From positions 1-40,540 of the forward strand of contig WQVD01000027.1 in the NCBI GenBank assembly GCA_009781755.1: a stretch of 40,540 bases of DNA. The letters are read 5' to 3'. The DNA is from Defluviitaleaceae bacterium (GTDB taxonomy: Bacteria; Bacillota; Clostridia; Lachnospirales; WQUN01). Numbering within the stretch: the first letter of the stretch is position 1; the number at the start of each line of letters is the position of its first letter. The position numbers and the translations under genes were made by a program. The notes under the pieces were generated by a model. The model was not told the origin of the DNA. It worked only from the letters and a program-made list of their open reading frames with translations, and did not search any database. Of this stretch, positions 1-9,103 are shown piece after piece.

Positions 1-77
1 AACTGTACGCCTCGTATGCGTTCATCAGAATTGGCTACGCTTAAAATCAAATCCATCATTTCTTGTTCGGTTCTCAT
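1..77 (-). CDS. Aminoglycoside 6-adenylyltransferase-like protein, N-terminal fragment (runs off window)
   Basis: The minus strand opens at ATG 77 and stays open to the window edge, giving 25 residues that begin MRTEQEMMDLILSVANSD. This resembles the start of the AadK/ANT(6) streptomycin adenylyltransferase family, in which an MRTE..M..LIL..A..DERIR helix precedes the nucleotidyltransferase GS motif. The catalytic motif itself would lie outside the window, so activity cannot be judged. A weak AGGTGG ribosome site precedes the ATG, and a TATATT on the minus strand (95-100) could be its -10 box. Chromosomal members of this family are common in Bacillota and need not confer resistance. The family call rests on only 25 residues. 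Confidence 0.55.
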   Translation of the reverse strand, partial: MRTEQEMMDLILSVANSDERIRGVQ

Positions 78-110
78 TTCAATCCACACCACCTAATATA
101 TTTTACGCAC

Positions 111-131
111 GTACCACGCTTGTGGTGGTAC
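111..131. promoter_or_regulatory. Perfect 7-bp inverted repeat upstream of the ANT(6)-like gene
   Basis: GTACCAC (111-117) and GTGGTAC (125-131) form a perfect stem with a 7-nt loop. It sits 10 bp upstream of a TATATT box on the minus strand and 34 bp from the start codon at 77. It could be an operator or only a chance hairpin; there is no T-tract, so it is not a terminator. The rest of 78-217 shows nothing else recognisable. Confidence 0.25.
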
Positions 132-217
132 ATAAGTGCACCCTTTATGTTTCCATTCAGTCAGTAAAGCTATTTTATCCAACTGTGTTATTTCCACCCT
201 TCACAGCTAACACCATA

Positions 218-2620
218 CTACTTCAACGTAGCAATCGTAACGCCGTTCTCCCCTTCGCCGAACTTGCCCAAGCGGTATTCTTTGACGTGGGGGTGGCGTT
301 TGAGTAGGGTGTGGATGGCGTTGCGGACTGCGCCGGTGCCTTTGCCGTGGATTAATGTAACGTTGGTCAGGCTGGAGAGGAACGCGTCGTCGAGGTATTT
401 GTCGGCGGCTTCGCAGGCTTCTTCGGGCATCATGCCGCGCAGGTCAATTTCGTGGCTGATGTGCAGGGCCTTGCGCAGGCTGCTGCCGGATTTGCCCGTC
501 ATGTCGTAGCCCCCGAAGGCTTTGGCGGCGGGGGATTCGTCTGCGAGGGATAAGTCGTTGAGTTGGACTTTTACTTGCATGATGCCGGCTTGGATGAGGA
601 CTTCGCCGGATGGGTTGGGCGGTACCAGGACGGTGCCTTCTTGGTTGAAGGAATGGATAAACACGCGGTCGCCTTTGCGCAGGTTGGCGGGTGGGGTGCG
701 GGTGGGTTTTTGTGCTTCGCCCAGCCCGGTGGTGATGTCATCGGCCATGTTGCCCAGTGCGCCGCGCATTTGTTCGCGGGCGGCTTCGATATCTTTGGCT
801 GTCGTGAGGGTCTTGCGCATTTGGGTCAGGAGGGCTTCCGCGTCGAGCTTGGCTTTGCGGAGGGTTTCTTGTGCCTCGGCGCGGGCTTGGGTTAGGATTT
901 TTTCGCGCTGGGTGTTGAGTTTCTCGCGGGCGGTTTCGGTGTCGATGCGGAGGCGTTCGGCCTCGCGGCGGTAGGATTCTGCGCGCTCTTGCTCTAGAAT
1001 AGCTTGCTTTTTGCCGGCTTCTAGGTCGGTGATTAGGTCTTCGAAGCGGGCGTCTTTTTGCGATAGCACGCCTTTGGCGCCGTCGATGATGTCGTTTTGC
1101 AAGCCCAGCCGCGCCGCGATGGCGAAGGCGTTGGATTTGCCGGGGATGCCGATGAGCAAGCGATACGTGGGGCGCAGCGTCTCCACGTCGAATTCGCATG
1201 ACGCGTTTTCTACGCCGGGGGTAGAGAGGGCGTACAGCTTGAGCTCGGCGTAGTGGGTCGTGACCACGGTGTGGATGCCGAAGTTTTGTAAATGTTGGAG
1301 GATGGCGATGGCTAGGGCTGCGCCCTCGGTGGGGTCGGTACCTGCGCCCAATTCATCCAGCAGGACAAGGGGGCGCATGGCTTGCCGCGTGTATCGCGTG
1401 TTGTTTGCCCCTTGGATTTCCTTCAAGATACCCACGATATTGGTCATGTGCGACGAGAAGGTCGAAAGGCTCTGTTCGATGGACTGCTCATCGCCAATGT
1501 CGGCAAATACTTCGTCAAACACGGCCAATTCGCTGTTGTCAAACGCAGGGATATGCAGCCCCGCTTGCCCCATACACGTGAACAAACCGATGGTCTTGAG
1601 CGTCACGGTCTTACCACCGGTGTTGGGGCCCGTGATGAGAAGCATCTTGAAATTGCCACCCAAATAAATGTCCGTAGGCACGACAGTGTCGGGATTAAGC
1701 AACGGATGCCGCCCCTTGCGGATGTGGACGTAGCCGTCGTTGTTAAATTTGGGTTCGGTGGCGCGCATGGCCAGCCCCAACTCGCCCTTGGCGAATACGA
1801 AATCGAGGTGCGTGAGCTGTTGTTGGTTGGCGTTCAGCAATTCCGCTTCGTCGGCCACCAGCCCGGATAGCTTCATCAAGATGCGTTCTTCTTCGCGCTT
1901 TTCTTCGAAGTGCAGTTCCTTGATTTTGTTATTCTGCGCCACCACAGACAGCGGCTCCATAAACAGCGTCGCCCCGGACGATGATTGGTCATGCACCATC
2001 CCCGGGAATGCGGCGCGGTGTTCGGCCTTGATGGGCACGCAAAAACGATCACCCCGCAAGGTCACGATGGGGTCTTGCAACATGTTCTTGTACGATTCAT
2101 TACGGATCACGCTTTGCAATTGGTCGCGAATCTTATCATGCGACACACGGATGTTGCAGCGGATATCCGCCAACTTGGGTGATGCGCTGTCCGCAATTTC
2201 CGTTGGTGATTTGATACAGCGGGCAATTTCGCGCTCGACCGCGTCGGCCGTGCCTACGCCATCAAAATAAGGAGCCAATACCGTCGGCTCCCCTTTTTCT
2301 TGCCCATATGTGATCACCTTGCCGCATACATATAAAAAATCGCATACTTGCATCAAATCTTCAATAAACAACATGCCGCCCGCCACCGCGCGCGTCACAT
2401 GGCTGCGGATGTCCGCAATGCCACCCAATGGCAAACTGCCCTTGCGCAGGATGAAACCCGATGCGGCCGTGGTCTCCCCCTGTGCGATGGTGATGTCGGT
2501 CAAGTAATTCATGGGGGTTAGCTCCGCCGCCAAGGCTTTGCCCATGGGGGATATGGCGCGTGATGCGAGCATTTCGGTTATTTTGTGGAACTCTAAGGTT
2601 TGCAAGGCTTTTTTGTTCAT
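218..2620 (-). CDS. mutS2: Endonuclease MutS2 / ribosome-collision splitting ATPase
   Basis: This 800-residue protein has the full MutS2 architecture. There is an N-terminal MutS core/clamp region, then an ABC-type ATPase with Walker A TGPNTGGKT at about 330-338 and Walker B VLLDELGAGTDP near 420. A long charged coiled coil follows at about 520-640, and a C-terminal Smr domain with the DLRG and HGKGTG motifs occupies about 720-800. Length is typical (about 780-800). Bacterial MutS2 has been linked to suppression of recombination and, in Bacillus, to rescue of collided ribosomes; the sequence does not discriminate. The start at 2620 is preceded by a GAAGGGG ribosome site. The 115 bp to the restriction gene upstream show no terminator, and a TATACAAT string about 20 nt before the start may be its -10 box. 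Confidence 0.95.
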   Translation of the reverse strand: MNKKALQTLEFHKITEMLASRAISPMGKALAAELTPMNYLTDITIAQGETTAASGFILRKGSLPLGGIADIRSHVTRAVAGGMLFIEDLMQVCDFLYVCGKVITYGQEKGEPTVLAPYFDGVGTADAVEREIARCIKSPTEIADSASPKLADIRCNIRVSHDKIRDQLQSVIRNESYKNMLQDPIVTLRGDRFCVPIKAEHRAAFPGMVHDQSSSGATLFMEPLSVVAQNNKIKELHFEEKREEERILMKLSGLVADEAELLNANQQQLTHLDFVFAKGELGLAMRATEPKFNNDGYVHIRKGRHPLLNPDTVVPTDIYLGGNFKMLLITGPNTGGKTVTLKTIGLFTCMGQAGLHIPAFDNSELAVFDEVFADIGDEQSIEQSLSTFSSHMTNIVGILKEIQGANNTRYTRQAMRPLVLLDELGAGTDPTEGAALAIAILQHLQNFGIHTVVTTHYAELKLYALSTPGVENASCEFDVETLRPTYRLLIGIPGKSNAFAIAARLGLQNDIIDGAKGVLSQKDARFEDLITDLEAGKKQAILEQERAESYRREAERLRIDTETAREKLNTQREKILTQARAEAQETLRKAKLDAEALLTQMRKTLTTAKDIEAAREQMRGALGNMADDITTGLGEAQKPTRTPPANLRKGDRVFIHSFNQEGTVLVPPNPSGEVLIQAGIMQVKVQLNDLSLADESPAAKAFGGYDMTGKSGSSLRKALHISHEIDLRGMMPEEACEAADKYLDDAFLSSLTNVTLIHGKGTGAVRNAIHTLLKRHPHVKEYRLGKFGEGENGVTIATLK

Positions 2621-2735
2621 GAAAAATGCGCCCCTTCATTGTATAGTCGCGTGCATAGAATAATCGCCGGCACAGATTATCGGAAAGGGGACGCGGGTGC
2701 AAGTGGAGAAGATGAATATAGTTGAAGTGTATAAG

Positions 2736-3956
2736 TTATATTGTTTGCCTTGATTCAACCATTTGCAAAAAATCATTCATGTTCATCAACCATTTTTGTT
2801 GTTCTTTAGAATAAGTGCTGCTTATAGCACTCGGTACAACAAGTTGGAGGTTGTTGCTTTTCATTTCGTTGGTTTGGTTCTCGCTTATTGCCACTTCAAG
2901 CGTTAACAGGTGCTTGTGCGGAATCTTTTTGGCCTCCGTTAGCACTTGCCGCCATCTGTCTTTGCAAGTGGTTTTAACGCCAAGCATGGTAAGTCGGGTG
3001 ATGTCAAAAGTGCGGTCGTGATATTCCGTTATACCGGGAAATATAAAATCGGGCTTTGCCTTGTTTTCTGTAATTTTTGCACGGTCAAATCGAATATTTC
3101 TACCCTTCAATAAATGTTCAACATGATTTTCAAATGCCAGTCCTGCGCGGCTTTTTCGTCTGTTTTGCATAGAGAGAAAATACTTGGCCATGCCGTCAAC
3201 ATCACCATCAAATCCATTTGCCGTGCGTTTTGATAAATCCTCGGATACTATGTGTTTTTCTAGTGTCCTAAATAATATTTCTTCTCGCTCCATCCATGCC
3301 ATTAATACATCATCGGGATTATCCCATGAAGAGATGGTGCTGAGCGTAGAGCGCGCATATTCAGAAAATACAGCGGTTTCGGGGAATTTCATGCCGAATC
3401 GGCGGAGCATATCGTCAAGATAGGTTTCTTCTTTTTCTTCAATTTCAATGCCAATTTGCTCAAGAATAAAACGCGACGCAAAAGCGATGCGGTCTTGTTC
3501 GCTTTCCAATTCTTCTCTTATCGAAAATCCCGGATGATGCGCTTCCGTTAATCCAAATAGCCAATGAATTTGATTGGCGATGGTCGAACCGTTTTCCGCC
3601 ACAATCGCCAAAATGGTGTCGTCAGGCTTTAAACATATGTACAGTGCATCGCCCGCCGATGCGCATGTGGAAACAGCCGTTGTGGGGAAATACATGCGAT
3701 GTTCTGTTCTTGTTGGATGTTTTTCACGCGCGTCATACCAAGTTAAAAAGCCATCATCCGTCGGTGGGTCAATGTCGTTGTCACAAAGGTAAATAAACCG
3801 TGTTGAATATTTTTGCTTTTCAATACCAAATAATTTTTTAAGCGGGGTTACACCGTTAAATTCATGTTGGTTGCTTGAAGCAGAATCAGCTTCAACCGCA
3901 CTCAGTGTTTTTGCGGCTACACCCTTGAAATATTGCGATAAATAACCCTGCTTCAT
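2736..3956 (-). CDS. EcoRII-type type II restriction endonuclease
   Basis: The 406-residue product ends in an EcoRII-C-like nuclease domain. NRRKSRAG at about 265 is followed by KPDFIFP (D303), Y312, [11 protein letters not shown] (K328) and E341. This order and spacing match my memory of EcoRII itself, which is almost the same length. The N-terminal 200 residues, with [20 protein letters not shown] at about 71-90, should be the DNA-recognition/effector part but look unlike the EcoRII N-terminal domain as I remember it. Relatives cut CCWGG or CCNGG-type sites; the exact site is not predictable here. The start codon overlaps the methyltransferase stop as ATGA, so translation is probably coupled, and no good independent ribosome site is visible. 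Composition is more AT-rich than mutS2, consistent with transfer. Confidence 0.88.
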   Translation of the reverse strand: MKQGYLSQYFKGVAAKTLSAVEADSASSNQHEFNGVTPLKKLFGIEKQKYSTRFIYLCDNDIDPPTDDGFLTWYDAREKHPTRTEHRMYFPTTAVSTCASAGDALYICLKPDDTILAIVAENGSTIANQIHWLFGLTEAHHPGFSIREELESEQDRIAFASRFILEQIGIEIEEKEETYLDDMLRRFGMKFPETAVFSEYARSTLSTISSWDNPDDVLMAWMEREEILFRTLEKHIVSEDLSKRTANGFDGDVDGMAKYFLSMQNRRKSRAGLAFENHVEHLLKGRNIRFDRAKITENKAKPDFIFPGITEYHDRTFDITRLTMLGVKTTCKDRWRQVLTEAKKIPHKHLLTLEVAISENQTNEMKSNNLQLVVPSAISSTYSKEQQKWLMNMNDFLQMVESRQTI

Positions 3957-5014
3957 CCGTTGGCCGCTTTCATTATTGGATATATTTGTTCAATCGCGCG
4001 TTCTCTTTTAATAAGTTCATCAATGAAAGGCTCCATGATATTTGCCACCGCTTTAATAACAGGAACGACAACAGAGTTTCCAAATTGCTTGTACGCCTGC
4101 GTGTCGGAAACGGGGATTATGTAATCATCGTTATATCCCATTAGGCGCGCGCATTCTCTTGGGGTAAGGCGGCGTGGATTGCTCCTTTTTTTTGCAATTA
4201 AAATTTCTGAACCATCTTTATAATATCTTGCAGACAATGTACGCGTAACGCTATCGCCCGTAACCAAGCCAAAGCCAAAGCCATTGCCTTTGGCTTTATG
4301 CTTTGCGGCGTAATCTTGCAAGTATTGCCATAATTTATCTGAAAGTGTGTATTTTGATTGAACCTTACCCTTTGCATCTGTATAAGGTTCCTGCGGATTT
4401 TCTGTGCCGTCTTCAGGGTGTAAGATGTTTGTTAACACTGGTCGTTCGCCGGGAATATCAAGATCATCCCATGAAAAAGTTACAGGGGATTTGAAGCCAA
4501 CGATTATTATACGTTCTCTGTGTTGTGGTACCCATGATTTTCCATCAATAACCTTATAAAAAACTTGATAGCCGAGTTCATGTTCCAAAGTGTTTTTTAT
4601 TATTTTGAACGTATGACCGCCGTTATGAGATAAAAGATTTTTTACATTTTCTAATAAAAATGCCTTAGGTTGCTTGGTGGCGATAATTCGGGCAACATCA
4701 AAAAATAATGTACCCTGTGTTGTGCATTCAAATCCGTGTGGTTTACCAAGTGCATTCTTTTTTGAAACGCCGGCAATGGAGAAGGGTTGACATGGGAAGC
4801 CGGCAAGCAAAACGTCATGGTCCGGTACATCTTCTGCCATGTAATGAACAATATCACCTATAAAATAATCTTCAACGCCAAAGTTGGCTTGATATGTTTT
4901 TTTGCTCCAATCGTTCCATTCGCTTGTAAAAACACAACGCCCGCCGATGGATTCAAAACCCAAGCGAATACCGCCGATTCCGGCGAATAGATCAATGAAT
5001 GTAAAGTCAGCCAT
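3953..5014 (-). CDS. DNA (cytosine-5) methyltransferase of the restriction-modification pair
   Basis: The 353-residue enzyme carries the C5-methyltransferase motifs in order. These are motif I DLFAGIGG (8-15), motif [10 protein letters not shown] with nucleophile C75, motif VI LLENV (120-124), motif VIII QHRER (164-168), motif [16 protein letters not shown] and motif X FGNSVVVP near the C-terminus. The region between VIII and IX is the target-recognition domain. The start chosen is ATG 5014, directly before motif I, with GGGGT upstream. A frame extending to 5059 lacks a good ribosome site. There is no N-terminal helix-turn-helix extension of the kind that lets M.EcoRII/M.SsoII repress their own genes. 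It shares a 4-bp ATGA overlap with the nuclease and protects host DNA from it by methylating cytosine in the same site. Confidence 0.93.
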   Translation of the reverse strand: MADFTFIDLFAGIGGIRLGFESIGGRCVFTSEWNDWSKKTYQANFGVEDYFIGDIVHYMAEDVPDHDVLLAGFPCQPFSIAGVSKKNALGKPHGFECTTQGTLFFDVARIIATKQPKAFLLENVKNLLSHNGGHTFKIIKNTLEHELGYQVFYKVIDGKSWVPQHRERIIIVGFKSPVTFSWDDLDIPGERPVLTNILHPEDGTENPQEPYTDAKGKVQSKYTLSDKLWQYLQDYAAKHKAKGNGFGFGLVTGDSVTRTLSARYYKDGSEILIAKKRSNPRRLTPRECARLMGYNDDYIIPVSDTQAYKQFGNSVVVPVIKAVANIMEPFIDELIKRERAIEQIYPIMKAANG

Positions 5015-5053
5015 ATTTGTACCCCATTCAACGTTTGTACTTAACGCAAAAAA

Positions 5054-5114
5054 GAACAATGAACGCTCGGTTCTTGTTCCAGTATAGCATGTTACGGAAT
5101 GTTATTGAACATTC
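5054..5114 (-). promoter_or_regulatory. Promoter/leader of the R-M operon with two palindromes
   Basis: On the minus strand TATACT (5081-5086) is a fair -10 box, with a weak TTCAAT -35 (5104-5109) at 17 bp. A perfect 7-bp inverted repeat GAATGTT-ATTG-AACATTC (5097-5114) covers the -35 and spacer. A second, imperfect one (GAACAA 5054-5059 against TTGTTC 5074-5079, with inner GAAC/GTTC) falls in the predicted leader. Such placement suits an operator for delayed or autogenous control, but no controller-protein gene is visible beside the pair. Confidence 0.35.
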
Positions 5115-5118
5115 ATCA

Positions 5119-6216
5119 TCACTCCGCCAGCAACACCTCCGCCAATATCCGCGCCAGCGGGTGCATCGCATTTTTCGCTTCGCGCAGGGTGTTGTACTGG
5201 TTGCCTACTTCTACGAAGAGGGTGCGGGGGTGCATGTGCAGGCTGAAACGGTAGGCACGTAAATACACCCGGCGGTTAAAGTCGGGGAAGAGTTGATTGG
5301 CGGCGATTTGCGCTTGGAAGCTAAATTGCAAATTCTCGCGTTGGTAGGGATTGGGCAGCCATTGGACGGGTGTGGGTTCGCCCGCTACGTTGCGGCGGCT
5401 TAGGCCGTTGAAGAACATGAGCCGCGCGGTGGGTACGCCGTCAAGGTTGTGGGTGAAGGGGCCGCCGCCTTCTGCCACGCCGTCGCGGTGCAAGTCGATG
5501 ACGAGTTGGATTTGCGGGTTGTCGGCCAGCAATTGGGTGATGACGGGCTCCATGCGCTCGTAGGCGCCACGGATTTGTGGTTGGCCTTCTACGATGTCGA
5601 ACCGCCCCATGTGGTGCAATACCTCCAGCCCATATTCCTCTGCCAGCAACTGCGCCAGATATGCCCCAACCCCCATGATGCCCGTCATGGGGTCATAGGT
5701 TGTGTCCGCAAACCATTCCGTGCTGTGCGTGTGAAAAATCAAAACATGCGGGCCCGGCAACGAAGGATCGATGCGCAAGTCCGCGTTCAAAAATTCATAA
5801 ACATCAATGTCTTCCGGCAGCAGCATGGTAGATGGGTCTTCCAAAAACAGCCGCGTCCGTACATAGTTAAAATCCATCAATTGTGAAAAATAAGCCGCCG
5901 AAATTTGCATCCGCGTTATCGTCTGCGGTACCACATCCGGCGGCGGCATAAAAAACGACTCGTTCAACACTACCGACGAAGGCTCGCGCTCCTGCTGCAT
6001 CGGCACCGTAAGGAAGCGTGGGTTGTCCGCCCTGTCATAATCTTGCGAAAAATCCGGCGCATAAGGTGCCTCATAACCAAAAAAAGGCGTATCCGCCGCC
6101 ACGCGCTGCCGTTCAGGCAAATGCCCCGCCAAAAATGCACAAACCAATAACACCAACCCCATGGCCATCCGTGCGCGCACCACGCCGTTAAAACGTTGCA
6201 AAAAACGTCGCATCAT
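5119..6216 (-). CDS. spoIIP: Stage II sporulation protein P (engulfment peptidoglycan hydrolase)
   Basis: This 365-residue protein has one N-terminal membrane helix (about 17-35), a variable linker, and then the SpoIIP amidase/endopeptidase domain. The zinc-site motif FHTHSTEWF lies at 161-169, GVGAYLAQLL follows, and LVIDLHRDG at about 240 carries the second conserved histidine. In the family it works with SpoIID and SpoIIM at the mother-cell membrane to remove septal peptidoglycan during engulfment. The start ATG follows AAAAGGGGG. A CATATACA string on the minus strand (6253-6260) resembles a sigma-E -10 element but no convincing -35 was found. The gene stands alone, not next to gpr as in some genomes, and is divergent from the stalk-domain gene. 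It is strong evidence of a sporulating host. Confidence 0.93.
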   Translation of the reverse strand: MMRRFLQRFNGVVRARMAMGLVLLVCAFLAGHLPERQRVAADTPFFGYEAPYAPDFSQDYDRADNPRFLTVPMQQEREPSSVVLNESFFMPPPDVVPQTITRMQISAAYFSQLMDFNYVRTRLFLEDPSTMLLPEDIDVYEFLNADLRIDPSLPGPHVLIFHTHSTEWFADTTYDPMTGIMGVGAYLAQLLAEEYGLEVLHHMGRFDIVEGQPQIRGAYERMEPVITQLLADNPQIQLVIDLHRDGVAEGGGPFTHNLDGVPTARLMFFNGLSRRNVAGEPTPVQWLPNPYQRENLQFSFQAQIAANQLFPDFNRRVYLRAYRFSLHMHPRTLFVEVGNQYNTLREAKNAMHPLARILAEVLLAE

Positions 6217-6297
6217 GCCCGCCCCCTTTTGCGCTGTGGTATTATCTTGCTATGTATATGCGTGGTGGATGTGTGTCATGCGTGTGGAGTCAAAGTC

Positions 6298-6322
6298 AGT
6301 TGGTTGCAAATTGCAACCAACT
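6298..6322. repeat. Dispersed palindrome, copy 1
   Basis: AGTTGGTTGCAA (6298-6309) and its exact reverse complement (6311-6322) flank one A: 12-bp arms and no mismatch. It is a member of the five-copy family described in the findings. This copy lies between two divergent genes, just upstream of the promoter of the stalk-domain gene, and has no T-tract, so it is not a terminator. Confidence 0.85.
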
Positions 6323-6375
6323 CAATTTTACCGGGGATTACTTTTTGTTATACTGCGGGCACAGGAGTGATGGTT

Positions 6376-7107
6376 ATGAAAAAATGGATGGCTGCATTTT
6401 GTGTTTTGGTGCTTTTATTCATTCCCACTGTGGTGCAAGGGCAAAGCATTTCTATAACCGTTGACGGCGAACCGGTCGTATTTACCGGTCAGCAGCCTGT
6501 CTGGATTAACAATACATTGATGGCACCTGTGCGGCCGGTATTTGAACAAATGGGATTTGAAGTGCAATGGCGACGTGCGCATAATCCGACTCCGATACGT
6601 AGACATTGGGTATGGTTGGTGCAAGGCAATGACGTTTTCAGATTGGGCGTTGGGGATGGATTTTTTACAATGCCCGGCGGATCAAGGCGTTATCATCGCA
6701 GTGCGCCCATTGTGATGATGAACGGTAGTACAATGGTGCCAATTATATTATTGGTAGAAAACGCCGGCATGAAACCGCGTTGGGATGCCGGCAGCAATAC
6801 ATTGGTGATAAACTCGCTGCCTGCTTATGGTGAGGCCGAATATGTAGGTCTGTGGCGGATACGATACGCGATCATACGCCATCACAACCGTGCCGATGAA
6901 GTCGTGCCGGTTACCCGAGAGCACCGCAACGTGTATGTATACTTTGAACAAAATGGCGCGCGTGCGCAAGTATGGAATTATTACCGCCAACGTATGGCTT
7001 CTTTTAATTTTTGGTGGCGTGAATGGGATATGCATTGGGAAGGCGACCGGCTCATCCTAACCCGTTTTACCGGAACATATATAAGAGTAATGGAACGCGC
7101 TAGTTGA
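6376..7107 (+). CDS. Secreted stalk-domain protein with lipocalin-like C-terminus
   Basis: The 243-residue product has a signal peptide (MKKWMAAFCVLVLLFIPTVV, cleavage near VQGQS). A copper-amine-oxidase N-terminal-like 'stalk' domain follows, with the recurring pattern of an ITVDGEPV strand, a W-I-N-N-T-L-M-A-P-V-R-P hairpin and a later SAPIVMMNGSTMVPI strand. The last ~85 residues begin GLWRIRYAII and end RLILTRFTGTYIRVMER. They look like a small beta-barrel or lipocalin-like domain; that part is inference. ATG 6376 is chosen because AGGAG (6363-6367) is 8 nt upstream, while an ATG at 6370 is too close. TATACT (6349-6354) is a likely -10 box. Stalk domains usually display or anchor other domains at the Gram-positive surface. 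The ligand is unknown. Confidence 0.75.
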   Translation: MKKWMAAFCVLVLLFIPTVVQGQSISITVDGEPVVFTGQQPVWINNTLMAPVRPVFEQMGFEVQWRRAHNPTPIRRHWVWLVQGNDVFRLGVGDGFFTMPGGSRRYHRSAPIVMMNGSTMVPIILLVENAGMKPRWDAGSNTLVINSLPAYGEAEYVGLWRIRYAIIRHHNRADEVVPVTREHRNVYVYFEQNGARAQVWNYYRQRMASFNFWWREWDMHWEGDRLILTRFTGTYIRVMERAS

Positions 7108-7133
7108 CCCTCACCAACATAGGAGCTGCCAAT

Positions 7134-8081
7134 ATGATCCCCGACCTTCTCTTCTCCCTGTCCATCGTCGCCCCCTTGTTCGCCATGATGGTGTTAGGCT
7201 TTGGCTTGCGTCGCGGCGGCATGATATCGGAAGCCTTTGCGGCCAACGGCAATCGTCTTATGTTTTACATCGGCCTGCCGACAATCGTGTTTCGCTCCAT
7301 CGTGCATGCGGATGTGGGCGAGATATTTGATGTGCGGTTTGTATTGGTTTTGTTGGGTTTGGTCATCGGCGGTGCTGCAGTGATTTGCCTGGTGAGCGTG
7401 CCTTTTATCAAGGACAAGCGAGTGCGCGGGGCTTTTGCTTCGGGTGCGTTTCGCGGTAATTGGGCCTTCTTGGGCATACCGTTGATGACGCTGTTGGCCG
7501 GGGATGCGGGGTTGTTGCGGGCTACGATGATGGTGACGTTTGTGTTGCCGGTGGCAAATGTTTTCTCCGTGTTGGTAATGGTATTTAACGGCGACGGCAG
7601 CAAGAAAGTAACGGCGGGCAGCGTGGGGTTGGCGATACTAAAAAACCCGGTGATTTTGGTCACCGGGTTAGGTTTGTTGGTGCTGTTGCCGGGTTGGACG
7701 CTGCCTGCCGTTGCCGATGGTATCCTCGAATATATCGCGCAAATGGCTACGCCGTTGGCGTTGTTGTGCATCGGTGCGAGCATGCGGTTTGAAGGATTCG
7801 GCGGCAAATTTACGGTAGCGGCGGTGTCTGCGGCTATTAAGTTGCTTGCGCTGCCTGTATTGTTTGCCGGAGTCGGGTATTTACTGGGCTTTACCGGGTA
7901 TGACTTGGCGGCGCTGGCGATTATGGGTGGTGTGCCGTCGGCCATCGCGGGGTATGCCATGGTAGTGGAAATGGGCGGCGATGGCTACGTGGCGGGTACC
8001 ATTGTGGTGTTGAGCACGCTGTTCAGCGCGTTTACGCTGACGGCGATTATATACATCATCCGCGTGGCCGGGTTGGTATGA
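7134..8081 (+). CDS. AEC-family (auxin efflux carrier-type) transporter
   Basis: The 315-residue polytopic membrane protein has about ten hydrophobic helices in two five-helix halves. It shows the AEC pattern of a first helix with LGFGLRRGG, a broken helix with FRGNWAFLGIPL, and a second-half broken helix with MGGVPSAIAGYAM. Family members export or take up small carboxylates such as malate or malonate; the substrate cannot be read from sequence. ATG 7134 follows AGGAG at 7121-7125 by 8 nt. An upstream TTG at 7104 overlaps the preceding gene's stop and has no ribosome site. It probably shares a transcript with the stalk-domain gene 26 bp upstream, though a functional link is not obvious. Confidence 0.88.
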   Translation: MIPDLLFSLSIVAPLFAMMVLGFGLRRGGMISEAFAANGNRLMFYIGLPTIVFRSIVHADVGEIFDVRFVLVLLGLVIGGAAVICLVSVPFIKDKRVRGAFASGAFRGNWAFLGIPLMTLLAGDAGLLRATMMVTFVLPVANVFSVLVMVFNGDGSKKVTAGSVGLAILKNPVILVTGLGLLVLLPGWTLPAVADGILEYIAQMATPLALLCIGASMRFEGFGGKFTVAAVSAAIKLLALPVLFAGVGYLLGFTGYDLAALAIMGGVPSAIAGYAMVVEMGGDGYVAGTIVVLSTLFSAFTLTAIIYIIRVAGLV

Positions 8082-8123
8082 CGCCGCGCAAACCGGTTGA
8101 CCCCAAAATAGGGCCAACTGAAA

Positions 8124-8978
8124 TCACACCGTGCCCGAATCGTAGGTGAAGCCGTTGCCGTGCACCTCGGTCACGACGTCGGTAATCACAAAGGCCTGCT
8201 CGTCGTGGCGGTCAATGATTTCTACCAGGCGGCGGTAGTCGCTGGCATCCAGCAAGACCATGAGCATGGGGCGCGGTTCGCCCTCGTAGCCGCCGGTAGT
8301 GGGGATGATGGTGCAGCCGCGCCCCAGTTGTTGCAAGATATCGCGCTGTATTTCTGCGTGTTTGGGGCTGATGATCTCCACGCGCTTGCGTTTGGTTAAG
8401 CCGTTTTCGATATACCCCATGACCATCATGGTGATGAAAATCGACAGCACGGCGAACAGGAACGAGTCCATATCGAAGACAAATAAACTCAAAACCACCA
8501 CCACGCCGTCGATGGCGAACATGCCGATGCTGGGTTTGAGTCCAAAATATTTCTTAAAAATCAGCGGGGGCACTGCGGTACCGCCGCTGCTAGCATTATT
8601 TTTGTACATAATAGAAACTGCCAAACCAAACAGAACACTTCCTACTACCATGGCCAGCATGCGGTCATGCACTAAGTCATCAATGCGCGGCACCAAGTCA
8701 ATGGCGAAGGGTAACATACCCGCACCGATGACTGTATTGATGCCCACTTCCTTGCCCAGGAAGATAAACGCCAGCACAATCACAATGCCGTTGCCGATGT
8801 ACACGATAATGGCACGATCCACGCCGATCCACGATTCCAAAATAATTGCTAGACCCGTCAATCCGCCGGCGGCGATGTCATGCGGTGCCATAAACATGTT
8901 GACCGCCACGGCAATCAACCCAATGGCAAAAGTGATAGACAGCAACTTCTTGACCCAAAATAAAATCGTTTTTTTCAT
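8124..8978 (-). CDS. YitT-family membrane protein (DUF161 plus DUF2179)
   Basis: The 284-residue protein has five to six transmembrane helices. The first half has the YitT signature NMFMAPHDIAAGGLTGLAI near residues 30-48 and a later NNASSGGTAVPPLIFKKYF. The C-terminal soluble DUF2179 domain follows after about residue 200 and contains LGRGCTIIPTTGGY and a final VTEVHGNGF. YitT proteins are widespread in Bacillota and their transport substrate is not established. ATG 8978 is preceded by GGGAGCG at the right distance. The gene converges on the AEC transporter; the 42-bp gap holds only a weak hairpin (8094-8119) without a T-tract. Confidence 0.9.
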   Translation of the reverse strand: MKKTILFWVKKLLSITFAIGLIAVAVNMFMAPHDIAAGGLTGLAIILESWIGVDRAIIVYIGNGIVIVLAFIFLGKEVGINTVIGAGMLPFAIDLVPRIDDLVHDRMLAMVVGSVLFGLAVSIMYKNNASSGGTAVPPLIFKKYFGLKPSIGMFAIDGVVVVLSLFVFDMDSFLFAVLSIFITMMVMGYIENGLTKRKRVEIISPKHAEIQRDILQQLGRGCTIIPTTGGYEGEPRPMLMVLLDASDYRRLVEIIDRHDEQAFVITDVVTEVHGNGFTYDSGTV

Positions 8979-9031
8979 ATACGCGCTCCCATCTTTTGTA
9001 TGCGGAGAATAATAACACAATGCCGCGTTGT

Positions 9032-9060
9032 TTGAACGGTTGGTAATAGTTTGCTACACT
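9032..9060 (+). promoter_or_regulatory. Sigma-A type promoter for rpiB-ogt
   Basis: TTGAAC (9032-9037) and TACACT (9055-9060) are separated by exactly 17 bp, about 44 bp before the rpiB start codon. Each box matches consensus at 4 of 6 positions. Confidence 0.5.
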
Positions 9061-9103
9061 TGCAAAAAATCATACGCTTGGCGGTTTACCCAAGGAGGCA
9101 ATC

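Noticed and set aside
7265-7960. A 231-codon minus-strand frame opposite the AEC transporter.
   Set aside because: Composition and position are those of an antisense shadow; no ribosome site or family pattern.
8094-8119. Hairpin with CAGTTGG/CAACC-like ends as a sixth member of the palindrome family.
   Set aside because: The arms have mismatches, the centre is 7 nt and the GCGACC core is missing; resemblance is partial.
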